The notes beneath the pieces are model-generated. The model saw nothing but the letters and a program-made list of their open reading frames with translations, was not told where the DNA came from and did not search any database. From positions 1 through 5,838 of the forward strand of contig DAOUYU010000111.1 of NCBI GenBank assembly GCA_030673995.1: a stretch of DNA of 5,838 bases, written 5' to 3'. Below are positions 1 through 5,229 of this stretch, piece by piece. The translations under genes and the position numbers were made by a program. Source of the DNA: Candidatus Aminicenantota bacterium. GTDB taxonomy: Bacteria; Acidobacteriota; Aminicenantia; Aminicenantales; Aminicenantaceae. Each line of letters begins with the position of its first letter. Position 1 is the stretch's first letter.

Positions 1-536
1 AATGCTTAAAAGGCAAAGAAGGAGCTTGGGAAATGCTCGTTAACACTTATTCCAAAAGGATATTCAACATGTCTTACCAGTTTACAGGAAGCTACGAGGA
101 GGCAGAAGACCTGACCCAGGACATTTTCTTCAAGCTCTACAATTCCCTTCACAAGTATAACTTCGAAAAAAATTTCAGCGCCTGGCTCATCACCATTTCT
201 AAAAACTATCTCATCGACCGGTACAGAAAGACAAAATGGGAAAAGACGACGAGGGATGATTTCAATGAGCATTATCTCATTTCAGAAGCATTCGATAGTC
301 CTGAGGAAAGGGTCGTGAAAAAAGAAAGCAAAAAAACCATCTGGGAAGGTCTCAACACTCTCTCCACTGAAATTCGAATGGTAGTCATTCTCAGAGATAT
401 TCAGGGGAAAAAATACGATGAGATAGCAGAGATCATGGATCTTCCTCTGGGAACCGTTAAATCGCGGGTTAACAGGGGAAGACTCCAACTGGCTAAAATC
501 CTTAAAGAAGAAAGGGAGATGAAAAATGAGATGTGA
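1..536 (+). CDS. ECF-type RNA polymerase sigma factor (5' end outside window)
   Basis: This is an extracytoplasmic-function sigma factor, which directs RNA polymerase to a small stress or envelope regulon. The frame is open to the left edge, and the codons before the first ATG (position 33) read CLKGKEGAWE. That is the usual ECF N-terminal 'G-x-x-x-A-W/F-E' segment, so the true start lies upstream and 33 is only an internal Met. Region 2 follows, with FTGSYEEAEDLTQDIFFKLY (nt ~81-140) and the FSAWLITISKNYLIDRYRK segment that melts and reads the -10. Region 4 is near the end: LSTEIRMVVILRDIQGKKYD and then the helix-turn-helix around EIAEIMDLPLGTVKSRVNRG. Regions 1.1 and 3 are absent, as expected for the ECF class. 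The 3' end overlaps the next gene, a zinc-finger anti-sigma factor, by 11 bases, which implies translational coupling. I cannot assign an ECF group from sequence alone. Family assignment is very secure. Confidence 0.96.
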   Translation, partial: CLKGKEGAWEMLVNTYSKRIFNMSYQFTGSYEEAEDLTQDIFFKLYNSLHKYNFEKNFSAWLITISKNYLIDRYRKTKWEKTTRDDFNEHYLISEAFDSPEERVVKKESKKTIWEGLNTLSTEIRMVVILRDIQGKKYDEIAEIMDLPLGTVKSRVNRGRLQLAKILKEEREMKNEM

Positions 537-1023
537 ACACATAGAAGAACTCCTGTCTCCTTATCTCGAAGATGAGCTCAATCAAGAAGAAAAAAGAGCG
601 GTCAAGGAGCATCTCGAAACATGTAAGAACTGCTCTCTGCTTTTCTCTTACATCAGAGAAACCAAGGAATCTCTGACCGATTTTCCTGAAGTAGAGGTGA
701 GCAAAAATCTATTGGACTGGCTCTACTCGATCCCGGGTAAAAAGAAAAGATTCAAACTGAGCTTTGATTTTCTGTTTCATCCCTCTCTTCAGCCCGTCCT
801 GGCCGCAGTAACAATCCTGCTTATGGTCGTCTCATTCTACTCTCTCAGCCCGGAGAGGAACCGGATCAATAAATCGGTCAGCAGGCAGATTCATCTCGGC
901 TACAGCAAAGTTGAAAAGCTGTATGCCAGAGCCGAAACTTTCGTGGATACCCTGGGTGAACACAAGGACAATATTCTCGTTTCTATCAAGAATATAAAGT
1001 TTCTCGGAGGAAATGAAGATTAA
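526..1023 (+). CDS. zf-HC2 (ZAS) membrane anti-sigma factor
   Basis: Probable anti-sigma factor that binds and inactivates the ECF sigma encoded just upstream. The N-terminus carries the zinc-binding anti-sigma (ZAS, zf-HC2) signature: Cys3, then His29-x3-Cys33-x2-Cys36 in EHLETCKNC, preceded by the typical acidic helix YLEDELNQEEKRAVKEHL. One hydrophobic span at residues ~88-107 (LQPVLAAVTILLMVVSFYSL) should cross the inner membrane, leaving ~58 charged, probably helical residues outside. The 165-residue length fits single-span ZAS proteins. ATG 526 lies inside the end of the sigma gene, with AGGGAGATG just upstream serving as ribosome binding site. Family knowledge says the zinc site can respond to redox or the membrane part to regulated proteolysis; nothing here distinguishes these. 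No separate periplasmic sensor domain is visible, so the downstream membrane proteins could provide input (inference). Confidence 0.9.
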   Translation: MRCEHIEELLSPYLEDELNQEEKRAVKEHLETCKNCSLLFSYIRETKESLTDFPEVEVSKNLLDWLYSIPGKKKRFKLSFDFLFHPSLQPVLAAVTILLMVVSFYSLSPERNRINKSVSRQIHLGYSKVEKLYARAETFVDTLGEHKDNILVSIKNIKFLGGNED

Positions 1024-1049
1024 ACATCACATAAACATGGAGGTATAAA

Positions 1050-1538
1050 ATGGAAGGAAAAATAATCGTCAAAAGGCCCCCCAAATCTCCCGCACTTGCA
1101 GGGATTCTTTCATTCTTTCCAGGAATAGGCCAAATCTACAACCGTCAGATCAACAAAGGATTCCTTTTTATTCTTATCTTCGCAGGGCTTGTCACCATAC
1201 AGGAAAATGAGGCAGGTCAACCTTTCTTTGGATTGATCCTTGCAGGATTTTGGATTTACCAGTTTATGGATGCTATCCAGATTGCCAAAACCATTAACCG
1301 CAGAGCCCTCAAGCAGGAAGAAGAGGAAGAAAAGATCGACGAACTTCCCCAATTCATGAAAACCGGCTCTATTTTCTGGGGAGTTATCCTGCTTGCCCTG
1401 GGAGCTGTTTTACTTCTGGCAAATTTTGAAATCATAAGCTACAGCACTATCTGGAATTTCTGGCCTGTAGTGGTCATCATTATAGGCGGTAAGCTTATTT
1501 ATGATTATGCCACAAAGAAAAACGGTAAAGACAGCTAA
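1050..1538 (+). CDS. TM2-type domain fused to LiaI/LiaF-like transmembrane module
   Basis: A 162-residue multi-pass inner-membrane protein of unknown molecular function. Residues ~13-35 (SPALAGILSFFPGIGQIYNR) match the TM2/DUF5683 style of 'P-G-x-G-Q-x-Y', followed by hydrophobic spans at ~36-50 and ~57-73. A very acidic linker (QEEEEEKIDE, ~89-98) leads to a second module at ~107-151: WGVILLALGAVLLLANFEI, then WNFWPVVVIIIGGKLIYDY. This second module is the two-helix LiaI/LiaF-like region (DUF5668 type). The start is supported by TGGAGGT at 1038-1044, 5 nt before the ATG. The gene lies 26 bp after the anti-sigma gene and 11 bp before a small gene that repeats its C-terminal module. In Firmicutes, LiaF-type modules act in cell-envelope stress sensing; a similar role here is inference from context. 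Topology is estimated by eye. Confidence 0.85.
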   Translation: MEGKIIVKRPPKSPALAGILSFFPGIGQIYNRQINKGFLFILIFAGLVTIQENEAGQPFFGLILAGFWIYQFMDAIQIAKTINRRALKQEEEEEKIDELPQFMKTGSIFWGVILLALGAVLLLANFEIISYSTIWNFWPVVVIIIGGKLIYDYATKKNGKDS

Positions 1539-1549
1539 CGGAGGATAAA

Positions 1550-1747
1550 ATGGCGAAATTCAGAAGAAAGGATCCCCTTGTCTGGGGAATTATCCTCATC
1601 GTGACCGGTACCATCTTCCTTCTAGAGAATGTTGATGTAGAGATGTGGGACCTCCTCGCTCGTCTCTGGCCATTGATTCTTATAGCCTGGGGTGCCTGGA
1701 AACTCTATTTTGGGCTTAAAGAAAGGGAAGAAGAAAAGATGCCCTAG
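1550..1747 (+). CDS. small LiaI/LiaF-like two-helix membrane protein (DUF5668 type)
   Basis: A 65-residue protein that is essentially one LiaI/LiaF-like transmembrane hairpin. Helix 1 is at ~9-27 (PLVWGIILIVTGTIFLLENV) and helix 2 at ~37-54 (LARLWPLILIAWGAWKLYFG), with a Lys/Arg-rich start (MAKFRRKD) and a charged end (KEREEEKMP). The WG-I-I-L / L-W-P-L-I-L-I-x-W-G pattern parallels the C-terminal half of the preceding protein, so the two are probably paralogous modules. A GGAGG at 1540-1544 sits 5 nt before the ATG. Intergenic gaps are 11 bp on both sides, so it is part of the operon. In classical LiaF this hairpin is fused to a C-terminal soluble domain; here the soluble beta-rich partner is encoded separately by the next gene. 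Too small for function assignment beyond membrane module. Confidence 0.85.
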   Translation: MAKFRRKDPLVWGIILIVTGTIFLLENVDVEMWDLLARLWPLILIAWGAWKLYFGLKEREEEKMP

Positions 1748-1758
1748 AGAGGCTAAAA

Positions 1759-3060
1759 ATGAGAGCAAAAGAAATTATCCTCTTAATTTTCATCATCCTG
1801 GCAGGTGTAACCTTCTATCATGCCCGCACAGGAAAACTCGATGATATTGGTTTTTTCATAGACGACTACTTCATCTTCTCCGCTAAAGAGTTTATCTATG
1901 AAGAACTCCAGGAAATCGAACCGCCCTTCCCTCCCCACTTTCAGGTCATCAATGCCCATGGAGATATCGAGATCAATGGAACCGATGAGGAAAAAATAAC
2001 GATCACCTTCCGGAAAAATATCAGGCGGATAAACGAAGAAAAAGCTAAAGAGATCTCCGAAAAAATTAAGATGATCATCCATAAAAATACTAACCAGGTG
2101 ACTCTCTCCACAAACCGGGACGAACTCAGGAGAAAAAACTTCGAGACACATTTTAAAGTCTTTCTCCCTAAAAGCATGGATGTTAAAGTGAAAAATTCCT
2201 ACGGAACAGTCAAAACATCAAACGTTGGAAATACGGATATCACTAACCGCCACGGAAAAGTCATCGCTTCTGATATTTACGGAGAGCTCATCTTAAAAAA
2301 CAGCTATAGAGATGTTGAAGTTAAAAATGTTCGATCCGACCTGCATTTGGAAAGCAAACACTCCACGATATTCGTGAGCTATATTAAAGGAATGACACAA
2401 ATTAGCAATAAATACGGAAAAATTCATATGGAAAATATTTCTCAAGCTGTCAAGGTTGATGGCCCACACACAGAAATTTTCGGTCAAAACCTTGCAGGAC
2501 CCATCGAGATCGAGAATTCTTACAAAAAAATTGCCCTGTATGAAGTGGGACCGACAAAAATTATAGGACACCACTCTAAGGTGGGAGTCCATGGTGCTAA
2601 GGGATACCTTGATATCAAAGATAACTACAGCAAAGTCGAAGTGAATAACATACGGGGCAATCTCCTTATCGACGGAAAAAACTTGGACGTACTGGGGAAG
2701 AGGATCATAGGGCAGGAAATCTCCATTACTTCCTCCTATCGAAATGTCAGGCTGTCTGAATTCTCGGGAAAAACAACCATTTCCCTCTCCCATGGAGATG
2801 TTGTTCTCGAACCTTCTCCGCTGACCCATCCCATAGAGATAAAAGGAAAATACACCAACATAAGGTTCTCCTGGCCACTGCAAGGGCCATATCCGTTTGA
2901 AGCCAGGGCTAAAAACGGCGATATAAAATGGGGGCTTCCTGATGAACTTTCTTTAGAAGAAGAAAACGGAGTTTCTACAATAAAAGCATTTCTGCAGGAA
3001 AAAGACAAACCCTCCATCTTGCTTTCCACAAGCTACGGCACGATCAGGATTGAAGATTAA
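1759..3060 (+). CDS. membrane-anchored DUF4097-family beta-solenoid protein
   Basis: A 433-residue DUF4097 ('putative adhesin') type protein, probably periplasmic or outward-facing. Residues ~5-20 form a hydrophobic signal anchor (EIILLIFIILAGVTFY) with no lipobox and no convincing signal-peptidase site. A beta-rich start with NAHGDIEINGT at 65-75 is followed by a helical insert (~89-108) and then FLPKSMDVKVKNSYG, the usual DUF4097 entry into its strand repeats. From residue 146 to about 370 the chain is a run of ~18-residue units of the form N-x-Y/H-G-x-V-x-V-x-x-I-x-G-x-L-x-I, continuing more loosely to the final TSYGTIRIED. Such regular repeats predict stacked beta-coils. GAGAGG at 1747-1752 precedes the ATG by 6 nt. 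It is the last gene of the sigma/anti-sigma operon. LiaF-like proteins pair a membrane hairpin with a beta-rich C-domain; here that arrangement is split over two genes (inference). Ligand and partner are unknown. Confidence 0.88.
   Translation: MRAKEIILLIFIILAGVTFYHARTGKLDDIGFFIDDYFIFSAKEFIYEELQEIEPPFPPHFQVINAHGDIEINGTDEEKITITFRKNIRRINEEKAKEISEKIKMIIHKNTNQVTLSTNRDELRRKNFETHFKVFLPKSMDVKVKNSYGTVKTSNVGNTDITNRHGKVIASDIYGELILKNSYRDVEVKNVRSDLHLESKHSTIFVSYIKGMTQISNKYGKIHMENISQAVKVDGPHTEIFGQNLAGPIEIENSYKKIALYEVGPTKIIGHHSKVGVHGAKGYLDIKDNYSKVEVNNIRGNLLIDGKNLDVLGKRIIGQEISITSSYRNVRLSEFSGKTTISLSHGDVVLEPSPLTHPIEIKGKYTNIRFSWPLQGPYPFEARAKNGDIKWGLPDELSLEEENGVSTIKAFLQEKDKPSILLSTSYGTIRIED
2194..2868 (+). repeat. 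~18-residue coding repeats with alternating Tyr/His
   Basis: Inside the DUF4097 protein, residues 146-370 break into about 13 consecutive units of 17-20 residues. The third residue of each unit alternates: Y148, H165, Y183, H201, Y219, H237, Y255, H272, Y290, N308 (the exception), Y327, H345, Y365. Spacing is 17 or 18 through N308, then 19, 18 and 20. The DNA is not visibly a tandem repeat; the pattern is at protein level, which suggests an old duplication kept by structural selection. The unit at 306-324 (GKNLDVLGKRIIGQ) is the least regular. Confidence 0.85.
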
Positions 3061-3142
3061 ATAATGTGCTTATTTCATAGATATTGATTATTAGTATCGG
3101 CAGTTTTTATAAATAATTCAGGTAAATAGGAAAGGGCAGGAT

Positions 3143-4039
3143 TCAGAGTTTGTCTTTCAGGTTGTATATCTTTGTCGTTAAATAGCCGTTGATCCTGATA
3201 TTAAAATAAGAAATGGCGTTAGCCATATCTTTTTTGTACTTAGTCACATAACGAACAAAATTCGTTTCCTTGTTATTCCGCAGGAGGTTTTCAAACTCAG
3301 CCACTTCATCATTTAGCTCTATCATGTAATGATTGATGGTACGGTACTGCGCATTGATATCAATCAAATCATCCCCTTTTAATTTATTGAAATCAAAATA
3401 AGGGGGAAGAGATTGAAGTGCCAAAAGGCTCTCGTTTCGCAACTCATTTACGGATTCCTTTATCTCCTGGAAAAAGGACTTGTATTCTAACGGATTCTTC
3501 AACTTCTCCTCTGCCTTATCAAGCAAAACCTCGTACTGCTCTTTTAAAGAAACGATCAGGTCTTTAACACCCAGATACTTTCTTTTGAAATGGAAAAGGT
3601 CGATAAAATCTCTCCCGATGTAGATTTTATCCTTGTATTGAGTCAGCAGATCCCGAGCAGAATGCGTATAAAACTTGATCTCATATCGTCTTCCACCCGA
3701 ATCCCTTTCCCTTAACCTGGCTAAAACCAGACAATTGTTTTGCTCAATGAAATAGCTGTTCACATCTAAAAAGACTGAATAAACAGCTAAGTTCTGAACG
3801 ATGGATTCTCTTAAGTAATCAAGGAAATTTTCATTTTTGCTGATGAAGTCATTGATTGCCTCGCTCGGAGTCGGGTTCATAACAGTGTAAGAAGGAGAAA
3901 GAAGATAGAGAACAGGGCCACTTCCCAGTTCAAGAAAAAGATTTTTTAATACATTCTGATGGAGGTCATCCAGCAGGATGGTCCTAAGGGGGGGCAGACT
4001 CTGGGTATCGAGCTTGGAAAGTTCTTCAACTTCGTTCAT
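3143..4039 (-). CDS. hypothetical cytoplasmic protein, 298 residues
   Basis: I do not recognise this protein. It has no signal peptide and no membrane span, and is rich in Leu, Asn, Lys, Asp and Tyr. The N-terminal third looks mixed alpha/beta: LRTILLDDLHQNVLKNLFLE at 18-37, then a hydrophobic strand GPVLYLLSPSYTV at 41-53. A mid-region strand pair follows (NNCLVLARLRERD and RRYEIKFYTH, ~101-126), then IYIGRDFIDLFHFKRKYLG. Residues ~158-210 are strongly helical with heptad-like Leu spacing, and the C-terminus (~230-298) is again helical and basic. The start ATG is supported by GAGGG (complement of 4049-4053), 9 nt upstream. It lies 58 bp downstream of the LipM-like gene on the same strand, so the two are probably co-transcribed. 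The nearby TCCCT/AGGGA inverted repeat covers its ribosome binding site. No catalytic motif is evident; I give no function. Confidence 0.85.
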   Translation of the reverse strand: MNEVEELSKLDTQSLPPLRTILLDDLHQNVLKNLFLELGSGPVLYLLSPSYTVMNPTPSEAINDFISKNENFLDYLRESIVQNLAVYSVFLDVNSYFIEQNNCLVLARLRERDSGGRRYEIKFYTHSARDLLTQYKDKIYIGRDFIDLFHFKRKYLGVKDLIVSLKEQYEVLLDKAEEKLKNPLEYKSFFQEIKESVNELRNESLLALQSLPPYFDFNKLKGDDLIDINAQYRTINHYMIELNDEVAEFENLLRNNKETNFVRYVTKYKKDMANAISYFNIRINGYLTTKIYNLKDKL

Positions 4040-4047
4040 CGTGAGTG

Positions 4048-4066
4048 TCCCTCGTTCGTGAAGGGA
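4048..4066 (-). promoter_or_regulatory. small hairpin covering the ribosome binding site of the 298-residue gene
   Basis: On the minus strand TCCCT (4066-4062) can pair with AGGGA (4052-4048) across a 9-nt loop. The second arm contains most of the GAGGG Shine-Dalgarno of the downstream gene, so folding would hide it. At 5 bp it is weak and could be fortuitous; translational dampening or coupling to the upstream lipM-like gene is inference. Confidence 0.35.
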
Positions 4067-4097
4067 ATACTATCATCTCAAAACAAAAAAATCAATA

Positions 4098-4901
4098 TCA
4101 TGGAGACCCAAAGGTCCACTCCCTGTTACCGTATTTCTCTTTTTGAATTTCAAGGATCGCTTCCTTTTCTATTATTTTAAATGTTTTTGGTATCAAACCG
4201 ATATCGAAAAAGTCAGAAATTCCTAAGATTAAATGCTCAACCACCCAGTCAAAACTCACCTTCGCTCCCATAGCTTGAGAAAGGAAGATCATACGCATAC
4301 TGCCTTTTTCGCTTTTTGAGAGCGAAGCAGACTCCAGCAGACCCTCATCTTCTTCTAAAGGAATTGAACCATGCTGGATAAATTTTGAGCCGGCTCTCTT
4401 TTGGGCGCTGCCAATTATCTTCTTTCCCTGCACCTCTATCTCATTCTGGGCAGGATAGGAAAAACAGGGCAGATCTCCCTTGACATAGGAGTCGGGAGGA
4501 GCCGCTGCCAGGCTAGGCTTAAGGCCCATTATTTCTAGACCCCGCATCAAGGCCTGGGAGATCAATTTATAAGAATCCATAAGCGTTGAAGTGAATGTTT
4601 CACTGTCTGAAGAGCACAAAGAGTATGTCACTTCCTTGTGGTGCAACACCAGTTTTCCGCCCGTCATTCTTCTGACGATATCAATCCCCTGCTCCTGGAG
4701 GTGCTCAACATCAACAACCTTCCGGATATCCTGGGAGTATCCAAAAGACACCGTTGGCCGCTTCCATGCGTAGAAACGGAGACAGGTCACGGGTACATCA
4801 GGGAGTGACTGGAAGAGGAAATCATCCACAGCCATGTTTAAAGAGCCACTGAGGGGCTCCCTATCCACAAAAAGCTTCCAATTTTTTTGATACGGGATCA
4901 A
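4098..4901 (-). CDS. LipM-like octanoyltransferase / lipoate-protein ligase family protein (TTG start)
   Basis: A 267-residue member of the biotin/lipoate A/B ligase family. These enzymes transfer octanoyl or lipoyl groups to the lipoyl-domain lysine of GcvH or 2-oxoacid dehydrogenase E2 subunits in the cytoplasm. The order of motifs is textbook: N-terminal GSLNMAVDDFL (19-29), TCLRFYAWKRPTVSFGYSQ (39-57), the RRMTGGKLVLHHKEVTYS signature (77-94), DLPCFSYPAQNEIEVQGKK (143-161), GSAQKR (164-169) and FIQHGSIPL (174-182). Cys146 in the PCF motif is where LipM/LipL-type enzymes carry their catalytic cysteine, and Lys161 before GSAQ is the conserved substrate-orienting lysine. The short C-terminus, lacking the extra LplA domain, also favours LipM. 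The start is a TTG at 4901 with AAGGA 6 nt upstream; the first ATG codon (Met23) would delete the N-terminal motif. It sits 28 nt downstream of tRNA-Gly, leaving no room for its own promoter. Octanoyltransferase versus ligase activity is not proven by sequence. Confidence 0.88.
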   Translation of the reverse strand: MIPYQKNWKLFVDREPLSGSLNMAVDDFLFQSLPDVPVTCLRFYAWKRPTVSFGYSQDIRKVVDVEHLQEQGIDIVRRMTGGKLVLHHKEVTYSLCSSDSETFTSTLMDSYKLISQALMRGLEIMGLKPSLAAAPPDSYVKGDLPCFSYPAQNEIEVQGKKIIGSAQKRAGSKFIQHGSIPLEEDEGLLESASLSKSEKGSMRMIFLSQAMGAKVSFDWVVEHLILGISDFFDIGLIPKTFKIIEKEAILEIQKEKYGNREWTFGSP

Positions 4902-4902
4902 T

Positions 4903-4928
4903 TCTCTTCCTTCTTTTATAGAAAGAGA
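4903..4928 (-). promoter_or_regulatory. possible hairpin pairing the tRNA trailer with the lipM-like ribosome binding site
   Basis: On the minus strand TCTCTTTC (4928-4921), the tRNA 3' trailer, can pair with GGAAGAGA (4910-4903), which includes part of the AAGGA ribosome binding site of the TTG-started gene. This gives 8 pairs, one of them G-U, with a 10-nt loop. The same trailer bases pair perfectly with the tRNA leader, so the two folds exclude each other. Both strands here are simple purine/pyrimidine runs, so chance is a real alternative. Confidence 0.35.
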
Positions 4929-5011
4929 GAGCGGACAACGGGATTCGAACCCGCGACCCCGAGCTTGGGAAGCTCGTACTCTACCACTGAGTTATGTCCG
5001 CTCTCTCTTTC
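4921..5011 (-). repeat. 17-bp perfect inverted repeat extending the tRNA acceptor stem
   Basis: Arms 4921-4937 and 4995-5011 are perfect reverse complements. Seven pairs are the tRNA acceptor stem itself. The other ten pair the 5' leader GAAAGAGAGA with the discriminator plus 3' trailer TCTCTCTTTC. In the precursor this would make an unbroken stem, including an A(-1)-U(73) pair at the normal RNase P cleavage site. The predicted transcription start falls 1-3 nt before the outer end of the stem, so nearly the entire leader would be base-paired. Confidence 0.9.
4930..5001 (-). tRNA. tRNA-Gly, anticodon CCC
   Basis: A 72-nt cloverleaf reads on the minus strand. The acceptor stem is GCGGACA/TGTCCGC with discriminator T. 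The D-arm is ACTC-AGTGGTA-GAGT, and the anticodon arm is CGAGC-TTCCCAA-GCTCG with CCC at positions 34-36. A 5-nt variable loop (GGGTC) precedes the T-arm GCGGG-TTCGAAT-CCCGT. All stems pair, with one G-T in the T-stem. CCC decodes GGG glycine codons, so this is the specialised isoacceptor rather than the main GCC or TCC glycine tRNA. CCA is not encoded and must be added after transcription. The gene has its own consensus promoter and is followed closely by the LipM-like gene on the same strand. Confidence 0.96.
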
Positions 5012-5020
5012 CTGGCAATC

Positions 5021-5049
5021 ATTATAATTCTATACCGGACCAATTTCAA
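5021..5049 (-). promoter_or_regulatory. sigma-70-type promoter of the tRNA-Gly / lipM-like operon
   Basis: Reading the minus strand, the -35 TTGAAA (5049-5044) and -10 TATAAT (5026-5021) are separated by exactly 17 bp. The -10 is a perfect consensus and the -35 has one mismatch to TTGACA. Start of transcription is expected near 5013-5014, giving a leader of about 12 nt before the mature tRNA end at 5001. No other promoter of this quality was seen for the downstream genes, so it probably also drives the LipM-like gene. Confidence 0.85.
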
Positions 5050-5050
5050 T

Positions 5051-5229
5051 AGAGATTCAGGCCGCTACTCTTCGCTCGTTCTTTTCGCCCTGTCCCTACC
5101 GTGGAATCCCAATATAGCGAGGAACTCTTTTATAGGTAAATAATCCAAGCAGGTTCAAGATGAATAGCCATGTGGATCAGCAGCTGGAATTTCAACAGTT
5201 TCTGCGCATGACCTTTCTTACCTGGCGTA
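5051..5229. other. non-coding spacer between permease gene and tRNA promoter
   Basis: About 180 bp with no convincing gene. It has a less AT-rich texture at 5061-5110 than neighbouring spacers, and a possible long-looped pairing of TCTTCGCT (5069-5076) with AGCGAGGA (5116-5123). On the minus strand it holds GGTAGGGACAGGGCG (complement of 5088-5102). No strong GC stem followed by a T-run was found to end the permease transcript. It might be a decayed repeat or mobile-element remnant, but I cannot name one. Confidence 0.4.

Noticed and set aside
33..536. ATG at 33 as the true start of the sigma factor
   Set aside because: The frame is open upstream to the edge and the residues before it match the conserved ECF N-terminal segment, so the gene is truncated by the window.
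2293..2883. 196-codon minus-strand open frame opposite the DUF4097 gene
   Set aside because: The + strand frame carries the regular repeat pattern and family features; the antisense frame is compositionally odd and is a by-product of that coding strand.
3061..3142. Terminator between the two converging operons
   Set aside because: Only weak AT-rich pairing was found (GATAT with GTATC) and no GC-rich stem with a following T-run on either strand; termination here may be Rho-dependent.
4098..4835. Met23 ATG as start of the LipM-like protein
   Set aside because: It would remove the conserved N-terminal segment (FVDREPLSGSLNMA) and has no good ribosome binding site, whereas TTG 4901 has AAGGA at good spacing.
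4930..5001. tRNA-Gly as an integration (attachment) site
   Set aside because: No duplicate of the tRNA 3' end, integrase or phage gene is visible in the window; the inverted repeat is explained by leader-trailer pairing.
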